Assembly: GCA_039815055.1 (NCBI GenBank)
Contig: JBCCAA010000001.1
Coordinates: 88,534 to 152,533, forward strand
DNA length: 64,000 bases
Source of the DNA: UBA5336 sp039815055
GTDB taxonomy: Bacteria > Pseudomonadota > Alphaproteobacteria > Caulobacterales > Hyphomonadaceae
Direction of reading: 5' to 3'
Part shown: positions 25,431 to 32,521 of the stretch, one piece after another
How the letters are laid out: each line of letters opens with the position of its first letter
How positions within the stretch are numbered: the first letter of the stretch is position 1
Made by a program: the position numbers and the translations under genes
The notes under the pieces: generated by a model
What the model was told of the DNA's origin: nothing
What the model saw: the letters and a program-made list of their open reading frames with translations, nothing else
Database searches by the model: none

Positions 25431-26357
25431 ATGTCGGGCTTACCCCTTCCTATGACTTTGAATTCGCGGCCTCAGTTGCGCGATGTTCTGGAGCTGTCGA
25501 AGCCCGTCACCTGGTTTCCACCGATGTGGGCGTTTATGTGCGGCGTCGTCTCGACCGGCCAGGCCGCATGGACGCAATGGGCCTTTATTCTCGGTGGCAT
25601 CATCCTCGCCGGACCAATGGTCTGCGCCGCCAGCCAGGCCGTGAATGATTGGTACGACCGGCATGTTGATGCGATCAATGAGCCAGGCCGGCCCATTCCA
25701 TCCGGGCGAATTTCCGGACAATGGGGGCTCTATCTCGGGGTGTTCTGGTCTGCCATGTCACTTGGGGTCGGCGCATTGCTCGGCACCTGGGCGTTTGTTG
25801 CAACGGTTGTGGCTGTGGCCCTTGCGTGGCTGTACAGCGCTCCACCGGTTCGGTTCAAAGAAGACGGGTGGAGCGGACCTGCCGTGGTCGCCATCGCCTA
25901 TGAAGGCGTTGCCTGGTTTACCGGCGCTGCTGTCATCATGCAGGTTGCTCCGGGTCCCTACATCCTGGTCGCGGTGGCGCTTTATTCGTTCGGGGCTCAT
26001 GGAATCATGACCTTGAATGATTTCAAGGCTGTGGAGGGTGATCGCGTATCTGGCGTCCGCTCGTTGCCTGTTCGCCTCGGAACAAGACGCGCAGCACAAG
26101 TCGCCTGCTTTGTCATGCTGATTGCCCAAACTCTCGTGATTGCCGGGTTGGCATATATCGGCATGTTTTTTCATGCCGGCATCGTGGCAGGCCTCGTGAT
26201 CGCGCAGGTCTGTTTGATGCGCATCCTGATGCGCAATCCAGAAGAAAAAGCGCCTTGGTTCAACGCCACGGGCACGTTGCTTTATGTGCTTGGGATGTTG
26301 GTAACCGCCTTTGCGCTTGGTTCAATTGATGGGGGTCCGGGATGGACGCTAAGCTAG
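25431..26357 (+). CDS. bchG: Bacteriochlorophyll a synthase (bacteriochlorophyllide geranylgeranyl transferase)
   Basis: BchG esterifies bacteriochlorophyllide a with geranylgeranyl diphosphate at the membrane. The 308-residue UbiA-family protein has LELSKPVTWFPPMWAFMCGVVS, the first Asp-rich motif NDWYDRHVDAINEPGRPIPSG, and the second region MTLNDFKAVEGDRVSGVRSLPV among about eight hydrophobic segments. It is the first gene of bchG-orf428-bchP-tspO and has a PpsR-type element just upstream. Its 3' end overlaps the next gene by 16 bases. Confidence 0.95.
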   Translation: MSGLPLPMTLNSRPQLRDVLELSKPVTWFPPMWAFMCGVVSTGQAAWTQWAFILGGIILAGPMVCAASQAVNDWYDRHVDAINEPGRPIPSGRISGQWGLYLGVFWSAMSLGVGALLGTWAFVATVVAVALAWLYSAPPVRFKEDGWSGPAVVAIAYEGVAWFTGAAVIMQVAPGPYILVAVALYSFGAHGIMTLNDFKAVEGDRVSGVRSLPVRLGTRRAAQVACFVMLIAQTLVIAGLAYIGMFFHAGIVAGLVIAQVCLMRILMRNPEEKAPWFNATGTLLYVLGMLVTAFALGSIDGGPGWTLS

Positions 26358-27691
26358 CGACGCCAACAATTGGCTGGGTCGGAATCTTTCGTCTGGGTCT
26401 GGTGCAAGCCGCCCTTGGGGCCATTATCATCCTCACCACCTCCACGCTGAACCGGGTCATGGTGGTCGAGCTTGCCCTGCCGGCAGCCATTCCGGGCGCC
26501 TTGGTCGGGTGGCACTATGCAGTACAGCTTTCACGGCCACGATGGGGCTACGGCTCAGACATCGGTGGATTGAGGGCGCCATGGATTATTGGCGGTATGA
26601 TGGTGCTTGCATTGGGTGCTATTTCCGCCGCAGCGGCCACGGCCTTGATGGCCAGCAATGTGCTGGCCGGCGCGATTGCTGCCTTTGTTGCGTTTTTCAT
26701 TATTGGTGTTGGGGTCGGCGCCGCCGGAACCAATTTGCTGGCCCTGCTCGCAACCCATGCGGCGCCGTCGCGAAAGGCTGCGGCGGCAGCCATCACGTGG
26801 ATCATGATGATTATTGGCTTCATCATTACCGCTGGCGTGGCTGGCGCCATGCTCGATCCCTTCTCCATGGCGCGCCTCGTTGAAGTGACGGTGATCATCT
26901 CCTTCGTTGCCGTTGCAGCGGCCGCAATTGCGGTTTGGGGTGTTGAGGGCCGGACCGAACGGCGCAAGCGCGCGTTTGAGACGTCGGAGAAGCCTGACTT
27001 CAAAGGTGCTTTCCGGGAAATCTGGGATGAGCCTCAAGCGCGCCGGTTCACGATTTTTGTCTTCATCGCCATGCTGTCCTACAGCGCACAGGATCTCATT
27101 CTGGAACCGTTTGCGGGACTGATTTACGGCTACACGCCCGGTGAATCGACACAGTTGTCCGGCACGCAGAATATGGGCGTGCTGATCGGCATGATCATAA
27201 CCGCGATCCTCGGCACTGTGATTGGCAAATCGCGCGCGCGTTTCATGCGCCAGTGGACGATTTTTGGCTGCGTCGCTTCGGCGGCTGCTTTGCTTGCGCT
27301 GTGCGCCGCAGCCCTGGTGGGCCCAACCTGGCCATTACAACCAACCGTGTTTGCCCTCGGTATTGCCAATGGCATATTCGCCGTGGCCGCGATCGGTTCA
27401 ATGATGACGCTGGCCAGTTCCGGCCGCAAAGAGCGGGAAGGCATGCGCATGGGGCTTTGGGGCGCATCCCAGGCCCTTGCTTTCGGTATTGGCGGTTTCC
27501 TTGGCGCCGCCGTGTTGGACATCGCGCGCGTGTCATTCACCGAAACCGGTCCGGCCTTCGCCCTCGTCTTCGGAATTGAAGGCGCCCTGTTTATTGCGGC
27601 GGCCTTTTGCGCCGTGTGGGTCGGACGGTCCTCAGCCGATGACAAATTGCTGCCCGTCCTGCCGTCCGCTGACCTCCTTGCCGCTGAATGA
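26342..27691 (+). CDS. PucC/Orf428-family BCD transporter of the bchGP operon
   Basis: The 449-residue, 12-TM protein is a second LhaA/PucC-family member, in the place where Rhodobacter has orf428 between bchG and bchP. Markers are GLVQAALGAIIILTTSTLNRVMVVELALPAAIPGALVGWHYAVQLSRPRWGYGSDIGG, QDLILEPFAGLIYGYTPGESTQLS and GMRMGLWGASQALAFGIGGFLGA. The family is implicated in bacteriochlorophyll delivery to antenna proteins. It is coupled to its neighbours by overlaps on both sides. Confidence 0.88.
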   Translation: MDAKLATPTIGWVGIFRLGLVQAALGAIIILTTSTLNRVMVVELALPAAIPGALVGWHYAVQLSRPRWGYGSDIGGLRAPWIIGGMMVLALGAISAAAATALMASNVLAGAIAAFVAFFIIGVGVGAAGTNLLALLATHAAPSRKAAAAAITWIMMIIGFIITAGVAGAMLDPFSMARLVEVTVIISFVAVAAAAIAVWGVEGRTERRKRAFETSEKPDFKGAFREIWDEPQARRFTIFVFIAMLSYSAQDLILEPFAGLIYGYTPGESTQLSGTQNMGVLIGMIITAILGTVIGKSRARFMRQWTIFGCVASAAALLALCAAALVGPTWPLQPTVFALGIANGIFAVAAIGSMMTLASSGRKEREGMRMGLWGASQALAFGIGGFLGAAVLDIARVSFTETGPAFALVFGIEGALFIAAAFCAVWVGRSSADDKLLPVLPSADLLAAE

Positions 27692-28935
27692 TCGGAGCCG
27701 AACCCATGTCTTCTGAAGTGCAGACTAACACCGTTTATGACGCAATCGTCGTAGGTGGTGGCCCGGCAGGCGCCACAGCTGCACAAGCCCTGGCAGAACA
27801 GAACCATACAGTGCTGCTGATCAACAAGCCTGGGCGTATCAAGCCATGCGGCGGTGCAATCCCGCCGCGACTTGTGCGCGATTTCGACATACCGGAAAGC
27901 CAGATCGTGGCCCACGCGAACACAGCGCGCATGGTGTCTCCGAAAGGCCGCATCGTAGACATGCCGATCAATGGCGGATCAGTGGCCATGGTTGACCGGG
28001 AACACTTCGACGAATGGTTGAGGCAACGCGCTGCGCAGAGCGGGGCAGAGCGCCTGGATGGTGAATATGTTGGGCTGGAGCGAGATGCCGATGGCAGCGC
28101 GATCGTGCTCTGCCGCCCAGCTGGCGCTGATCGCAAAAGCTCACCGCTGAGGCTCGCAACAAAAACGCTAATTGGCGCAGACGGTGCTCGCTCGCGCATT
28201 GCAGCTGAAGAAGTTGGCGGAGCGCAACCGAAAAGCGTGTTTGCCTATCACGAGATTGTTCGCTCACCCGAGGCGCCCGATCCTGAGGTCTTTGCGGGCT
28301 CAAGGTGCGAGATCCGCTACGAAGGACGACTGTCGCCCGACTTTTACGCGTGGATCTTCCCCCATGGCGATACAACGAGTGTAGGCGTTGGCAGCGCGCA
28401 AAAAGGGTTTTCACTCAGGCATGCCGTTAGCAGCCTGCGCGATGAGGCCGATCTCGCCACCGCAGAAACGGTCCGCACTGAAGGCGCCCCGATCCCGCTT
28501 AAGCCCATGAAAAAATGGGACAATGGCAAGGATGTCATGCTGGCCGGTGATGCGGCCGGGTGCGTTGCTCCAGCCTCTGGCGAAGGCATCTACTATGCGA
28601 TGCTGGGCGGCCAGGTGGCGGCTGAGGGGGTCCACGAGCTGCTGGTGACGGGTGATGCGAAGGCTTTGGCTCGCGCACGCAAACGCTACATGTCAGAGCA
28701 TGGCAAGGTGTTCTTTATTCTCGGGATCATGCAACACTTCTGGTATCGGAACGACAAACGCCGAGAGCGATTTGTCAATATGTGCGATGATCCGGACGTG
28801 CAGCGTCTGACCTGGGAAGCCTATATGAACAAGCGGCTCGTCCGCGCAGATCCGATGGCGCACCTTCGCATATTCATAAAGGACATGGCGCATTTGCTCG
28901 GCTTCGCGCGCGTGGAAGACCAGCGCCAGGGATGA
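27688..28935 (+). CDS. bchP: Geranylgeranyl diphosphate/bacteriochlorophyll reductase
   Basis: BchP reduces three double bonds of the geranylgeranyl tail to phytyl. The 415-residue flavoprotein has DAIVVGGGPAGATAAQALAEQNHTVLLINKPGRIKPCGGAIPPRLV (FAD-binding GxGxxG and the PCGG motif), GADGARSRIA, and LAGDAAGCVAPASGEGIYYAMLGG. ATG 27688 overlaps the preceding stop as ATGA; ATG 27706, with GGAG eight bases upstream, is an equally plausible start. Confidence 0.94.
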   Translation: MIGAEPMSSEVQTNTVYDAIVVGGGPAGATAAQALAEQNHTVLLINKPGRIKPCGGAIPPRLVRDFDIPESQIVAHANTARMVSPKGRIVDMPINGGSVAMVDREHFDEWLRQRAAQSGAERLDGEYVGLERDADGSAIVLCRPAGADRKSSPLRLATKTLIGADGARSRIAAEEVGGAQPKSVFAYHEIVRSPEAPDPEVFAGSRCEIRYEGRLSPDFYAWIFPHGDTTSVGVGSAQKGFSLRHAVSSLRDEADLATAETVRTEGAPIPLKPMKKWDNGKDVMLAGDAAGCVAPASGEGIYYAMLGGQVAAEGVHELLVTGDAKALARARKRYMSEHGKVFFILGIMQHFWYRNDKRRERFVNMCDDPDVQRLTWEAYMNKRLVRADPMAHLRIFIKDMAHLLGFARVEDQRQG

Positions 28936-29408
28936 CTAAATCGCGACCGATCCTGGTTGCCACAGCGAGCGCGATCATTGTAGCGCTGCTTGGTGGGTTC
29001 GCCTCCCGCCCAGGCGCCTGGTACGAGGCATTGGAGAAATCGACACTGACGCCGCCGAACTGGGTGTTTGGTCCTGCCTGGACGTTGATTTATGCCAGCT
29101 GTGTGATTGCGGCCGTTATGGGGTGGCGCCGGGCAGAGACCGCCTCTCGCAAAGCTTGGCTGTTGTGCCTGTTCCTCATCAACGCTGTGTCCAACATCCT
29201 TTGGAGCTTCTTATTCTTCACACTGGAACGACCGGACTGGGCGTTGGGTGAAGTGGTCGCGCTTTGGCTGTCGGTAGCGGCGTTGATCCTGTTCTTTCGA
29301 AAGTTCTCGATGGTTTCGGCGCTGATCCTGGTGCCGTATTTGCTCTGGGTGAGTTTTGCATCCTACCTGAATTTCCAGATTGTCGTGTTGAATGGACCGT
29401 TTGGATAG
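28932..29408 (+). CDS. tspO: TspO/MBR-family tryptophan-rich sensory protein
   Basis: The 158-residue five-helix protein shows the TspO signature GAWYEALEKSTLTPPNWVFGPAWTLIYASC and a later AVSNILWSFLFFTLERPDWAL. In Rhodobacter TspO (CrtK) binds tetrapyrroles and negatively modulates pigment gene expression. It overlaps the bchP stop as ATGA, so it belongs to the bchGP operon, a different place from the Rhodobacter crt cluster. Confidence 0.93.
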   Translation: MTKSRPILVATASAIIVALLGGFASRPGAWYEALEKSTLTPPNWVFGPAWTLIYASCVIAAVMGWRRAETASRKAWLLCLFLINAVSNILWSFLFFTLERPDWALGEVVALWLSVAALILFFRKFSMVSALILVPYLLWVSFASYLNFQIVVLNGPFG

Positions 29409-29420
29409 GGCCTAACGTCG

Positions 29421-29699
29421 ATGCTTTGGAGCCCGCTTTTCGACGTAATCCTCGGTCTCATCCTTGTGGAGGCGGTCCTTATCGTACTTTGGTTGAGGTC
29501 GCGTGCTCACTTAACCCTTCTGCCGGCCGCTTTATGTTTCCTCGCGTCTGGCGCCTTGGTCATGGCGGCATTGAGGTTCAGCCTTGTCGCACCGGGCCAT
29601 GATCTTCTGATCTGCGCCCTTGTTGGCCTGTCCTTCCCGGCCCACCTCGCGGCGCTGTGGCTGGCCTGGCGGCACGTGTCCAAACCACCGGCAAAATAA
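29421..29699 (+). CDS. Small membrane protein at the end of the bchGP-tspO operon
   Basis: The 92-residue product has about three hydrophobic helices (SPLFDVILGLILVEAVLIVLWL; LTLLPAALCFLASGALVMAAL; LLICALVGLSFPAHLAALWLAW). It starts 12 bases after tspO and ends at the pufM terminator on the opposite strand. I recognise no family. Small membrane genes of this kind also sit next to crtI or tspO in some phototrophs, but I cannot claim orthology. Confidence 0.6.
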   Translation: MLWSPLFDVILGLILVEAVLIVLWLRSRAHLTLLPAALCFLASGALVMAALRFSLVAPGHDLLICALVGLSFPAHLAALWLAWRHVSKPPAK

Positions 29700-29725
29700 A
29701 AAGCGACACGCTTTCACGTGCCGCT
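29695..29725 (-). terminator. Intrinsic terminator after pufM
   Basis: Read on the minus strand, AGCGGCACG pairs with CGTGTCGCT (one mismatch) around TGAAAG and is followed by a T-rich stretch (TTTTTATTTT). It ends the long crtE-to-pufM transcript and overlaps the 3' end of the opposite small membrane gene. Confidence 0.75.
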
Positions 29726-29787
29726 CTCAAAGACTTACGGTTTCCAACCGAGGGCCAACCGATGCGGGCCCCATGCGGCGTGTTTCC

Positions 29788-30711
29788 TTAGAACCGGGCG
29801 AAGCCGTTATCGATACCCCACAGGTACCAGTTGTCGACGACAGTACCTGTCAGCAGGATGCCGATACCGCCGGTCAGCGGGCACAGGATGGCGAACCACC
29901 AGGCCCAGCGGTGGATGGACTCCATGGAAGCATTGAATCCCATGGTCCAGCGCCAGAACAGGGCGGCGCGCTCTGATGCGGTGCCGCGATCGACGATCTG
30001 TTCGACTTCGCGCTCGCCACCATAGCGCCCAACGGCAAGGATTGTTGCGCCGTGCATGGCAAACAACAGTGCCGAGCCATACAGGAACACGATCGAGAGC
30101 ATGTGGAACGGATTGTAGAACAGGTTCCCGTGGATCAATGAGAAATTGTTCGTCCAATCCAGGTGCGAGAAGATTCCGAATGGAACGGCTTCTGACCAGC
30201 TTCCAACCATAAGCGGCCGGATAAATCCGCAAACAAGGTATAGCCAGATCGCGGCCGCAAATGCCCAGGCAACGTGTGTGCCAAGCCCCAGTTGAATCGC
30301 TCTTCGATAGATTCGCACCCACCACAGGATAATCGACGTGGTCAGGAAGAACCCGGATATCATCCACCAGCCGCCTTCAGCCAGCGGTGGGAACGGGTCG
30401 AGGCCATGTTCAGGCAAAGGAGCGTCCAGTGAAAGCCAGGGCAGTTCGCCAATGAATTTCAGGGGATCCCAGCCCACCGAGGCCCACATGTTGAGACCGA
30501 TGATCAGGATGGCGATTGAGCCAGTGAAGAGGGCCGCCACGCCCGTTGTGCCGAGATAAACCGGCCCAATTTGCGCGTCACCGATCTTGCCCATGATATA
30601 GCTGAAGATTTTGACCTTCTCGCGGGGCCAATCGTGCTTTGGCAAGGCGACGCCGGGGTCGTAGTGGCCGCGCACTTGAACCTGAGTGAAGATGTTTTGA
30701 TAGTCTGCCAT
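29788..30711 (-). CDS. pufM: Photosynthetic reaction centre M subunit
   Basis: The 307-residue five-helix subunit carries all expected ligands: His183 (accessory pigment), His203 (special pair, in PFHML), His220 and His267 (non-heme Fe) and Glu235 in GGEREVEQ (Fe). The QA pocket region RWTMGFNASMESIHRWAWW is intact. The start is ATG 30711 (MADYQNIFTQVQVRG); 28 further open codons lie inside pufL. No pufC follows; the transcript ends at a terminator. Confidence 0.97.
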   Translation of the reverse strand: MADYQNIFTQVQVRGHYDPGVALPKHDWPREKVKIFSYIMGKIGDAQIGPVYLGTTGVAALFTGSIAILIIGLNMWASVGWDPLKFIGELPWLSLDAPLPEHGLDPFPPLAEGGWWMISGFFLTTSIILWWVRIYRRAIQLGLGTHVAWAFAAAIWLYLVCGFIRPLMVGSWSEAVPFGIFSHLDWTNNFSLIHGNLFYNPFHMLSIVFLYGSALLFAMHGATILAVGRYGGEREVEQIVDRGTASERAALFWRWTMGFNASMESIHRWAWWFAILCPLTGGIGILLTGTVVDNWYLWGIDNGFARF

Positions 30712-30721
30712 GATCTCGTCC

Positions 30722-31549
30722 TCAGCCGCCCCAAATCGGGAGGTTTCTCCAACCGTCCCACCATGTGATCCAAGAGCCGTCATACAACGGTCCACTGATC
30801 ACGATACAAACCGCGCTCCAGAAGCCAGCTGACAGCGCCAGGAACAGGCCGACCCGGTGAATGCCGAGTGTTCCGACCGAATATCCAATCGTGTCCCGGA
30901 AGAACGAGTTCTCATGTTCCGGGGCTTTGACGTCCTGGTTCTTGCCTGGATTGACGGCAGACAAGACCGCACCACCGTGCATGGCGAGGGCCAGAGTGGT
31001 TGTGAAGAAAAAGGTGATGGCGACCATGTGCGCCGGATTGTAATGAAAGTTGCCATACTGGTAGCCGACGTTCGACACCCAGTCCAAATGGCTCATGATC
31101 CCATAAGGAAAGCCGTACCCCCAGGCGCCCATCAGGAAAGGGCGGATCACCACAAGGGTGACATAGGCAAATATGGCCACGCCAAATGCAAAGGGGACAT
31201 GGTATCCCATGCCCAGTTTTCGGCAGATCTCTACTTCGCGAAGCATCCAGGAGCCAAACGCGCCGATCGCGCAGAATGTAATCAATTGCCAGAGCCCGCC
31301 TTCCGCAAGTGGGGCAAACCCTAGTCCGTAACTGACATCTGGCGGATCAATGCTGATCAGCCAGGGGTTCCAGGTATCTCCCATGGAGGCGCCCAGAACG
31401 ATAAGGGCGGTGCCGAGGGTAGCGAAAAACGCCGTCGTGATGCCGAAGAAGCCCACGTAAAAGGGGCCAATCCAAAAATCGAAGAGGTCTCCACCGACCA
31501 GGGTGCCGCCGCGAATGCGGTATTTTCGTTCAAAGCTCAACAATGCCAT
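30722..31549 (-). CDS. pufL: Photosynthetic reaction centre L subunit
   Basis: The 275-residue subunit begins MALLSFERKYRIRGGTLVGG and has His154 and His174 (accessory and special-pair pigments, in SHLDWVSN and NPAHM), plus His191 and His231 (Fe ligands). It is slightly shorter at the C-terminus than the 281-282 residues usual in Rhodobacter, ending NLPIWGG. It is ten bases from pufM and separated from pufA by 145 bases that contain two hairpins. Confidence 0.97.
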   Translation of the reverse strand: MALLSFERKYRIRGGTLVGGDLFDFWIGPFYVGFFGITTAFFATLGTALIVLGASMGDTWNPWLISIDPPDVSYGLGFAPLAEGGLWQLITFCAIGAFGSWMLREVEICRKLGMGYHVPFAFGVAIFAYVTLVVIRPFLMGAWGYGFPYGIMSHLDWVSNVGYQYGNFHYNPAHMVAITFFFTTTLALAMHGGAVLSAVNPGKNQDVKAPEHENSFFRDTIGYSVGTLGIHRVGLFLALSAGFWSAVCIVISGPLYDGSWITWWDGWRNLPIWGG

Positions 31550-31582
31550 TGCATTACCCCGTCATTTATCGCTTGGGCGGTA

Positions 31583-31604
31583 CCGGGCGCCTGAAAGCGC
31601 CCGG
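31583..31604 (-). other. pufA-pufL intercistronic hairpin 1
   Basis: A perfect 8-bp GC-rich stem, CCGGGCGC at 31583-31590 and GCGCCCGG at 31597-31604, with loop CTGAAA (plus-strand reading). Hairpins at this position protect the upstream pufBA message from 3' decay in Rhodobacter and set the antenna to reaction-centre ratio. Confidence 0.7.
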
Positions 31605-31626
31605 ACCTGCTGAACGGCCGTCACTT

Positions 31627-31656
31627 GTGACCAGAGCCCATCAGAGCTCAGGTCAC
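31627..31656 (-). other. pufA-pufL intercistronic hairpin 2
   Basis: GTGACC at 31627-31632 pairs with GGTCAC at 31651-31656, and inner GAGC/GCTC pairs across A-A bulges. It lies between hairpin 1 and the pufA stop codon, so it is the first structure met by ribosome-free mRNA after pufA. Confidence 0.65.
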
Positions 31657-31694
31657 TCGTCCGCAAGGGACGACCTCGACGCCCGTTCAACGCT

Positions 31695-31883
31695 TCACAA
31701 GAGTGCCGTGTCTGTTTCGACAATAACACTTGCCGTGCTGCCACCTTCAGCAGCGCCATCAAGCCAATTATACCGCTCGGTAGAGAGCAGCATGAAGTGG
31801 ATGAAGACTGCCAGGGTGAACAGGAAAATGGCGAGGGCAATAAGCACACGCCGCGGATCAAATAGGAGCCAAACTCTCCACAT
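31695..31883 (-). CDS. pufA: Light-harvesting 1 alpha subunit
   Basis: The 62-residue antenna polypeptide shows the LH1 alpha pattern WLLFDPRRVLIALAIFLFTLAVFIHFMLLSTERYNWL, with bacteriochlorophyll-ligand His29 and the hydrogen-bonding Trp40 eleven residues later. It spans the membrane once. The polar C-terminal tail (GGSTASVIVETDTALL) is longer than the membrane-facing core needs. It is 30 bases from pufB. Confidence 0.95.
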   Translation of the reverse strand: MWRVWLLFDPRRVLIALAIFLFTLAVFIHFMLLSTERYNWLDGAAEGGSTASVIVETDTALL

Positions 31884-31913
31884 GATTTCTATTCCTTTGT
31901 TAGTGTTAGCTTT

Positions 31914-32069
31914 TTAGAACGTGAGCCAGGGCTTGTAGAGCCAAAGCGACACGTGCGCGAGAAAAGGAAAGAGGAGCATGAGGATCGCACTTTTGACAAA
32001 GTAGCGGTGCAGCTCCTCAGCCTCCTTGTGAGTAAGACCCGACGGGGTTACTCGTTCTTCAGAAGTCAT
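31914..32069 (-). CDS. pufB: Light-harvesting 1 beta subunit
   Basis: A 51-residue reading frame that is easily missed because of its size. It contains GLTHKEAEELHRYF followed by a membrane helix and AHVSLWLYKPWLTF. His39 is the bacteriochlorophyll ligand and His21 the conserved N-terminal His. The C-terminal W-x-Y-K-P-W is the LH1 beta pattern (usually R/K-P-W). It precedes pufA, giving the pufBALM order. Confidence 0.95.
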   Translation of the reverse strand: MTSEERVTPSGLTHKEAEELHRYFVKSAILMLLFPFLAHVSLWLYKPWLTF

Positions 32070-32286
32070 TTGCATGATCTCCGTTGCATGCCTCTCGGCG
32101 GGTTACCGCGCAGAACCCTCGCGGCGTGGGCACCGACCCGAAATCGACCCGGCTCATCCACGTTTGAAGTCGCCCTCAAACGCGAAACTGGTGATGTTCT
32201 GATCGCCCTGTTGGAAAGTCGTGCATGCGTCATGCGCACAGCCCCAGCGAACGCGAACTCTAGTCTTCTGGTGGGATGGGAGCAGC

Positions 32287-32502
32287 TCATGGGTAGTATA
32301 CCCATGGCAGAACGGCGCGGACGTTCGAATGCGCTTCGAGGGGCGCGCCAGGATTTAACGTGTGGGTATCTGTGTACCGCTGGCCGAGCGATCTCGACAG
32401 GCTGCTGCAAAAGAACACAAAGGGGTAGATCAGCAGTGCATAAAACAGGCCCGCCAAACGGCTGACCGGGTGCTTCTGATTTGCTCTAATTGCGTTCATC
32501 AT
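32287..32502 (-). CDS. PufQ-like small membrane protein
   Basis: The 71-residue frame lies between bchZ and pufB, exactly where Rhodobacter has pufQ. ATG 32502 is preceded by GGGGAG with six bases of spacing. The protein has a basic N-terminus (MMNAIRANQKHPVSR), one hydrophobic helix (LAGLFYALLIYPFVFFCSSL) and a polar C-terminus ending RAVLPWVYYP. PufQ is implicated in bacteriochlorophyll supply. Sequence identity to known PufQ is not obvious, so the assignment rests on position, size and topology. Confidence 0.6.
   Translation of the reverse strand: MMNAIRANQKHPVSRLAGLFYALLIYPFVFFCSSLSRSLGQRYTDTHTLNPGAPLEAHSNVRAVLPWVYYP
32288..32306. repeat. 19-bp perfect palindrome at the end of the pufQ-like frame
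   Basis: CATGGGTA at 32288-32295 and TACCCATG at 32299-32306 flank a 3-base loop. It overlaps the last codons of the pufQ-like frame. It could form an RNA hairpin ahead of pufBA or be a DNA operator; there is no further evidence for either. Confidence 0.5.
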
Positions 32503-32521
32503 TTGGTGCTCCCCGTTTTCA

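Noticed and set aside
26548..27037. Long minus-strand open frames opposite the PucC-like gene
   Set aside because: They are mirror frames of a GC-rich membrane-protein gene, with no domain or start signal of their own.
29700..29787. A small pufX or remnant pufC after pufM
   Set aside because: The 88 bases hold only the terminator; no frame with a membrane helix or heme motif is present.
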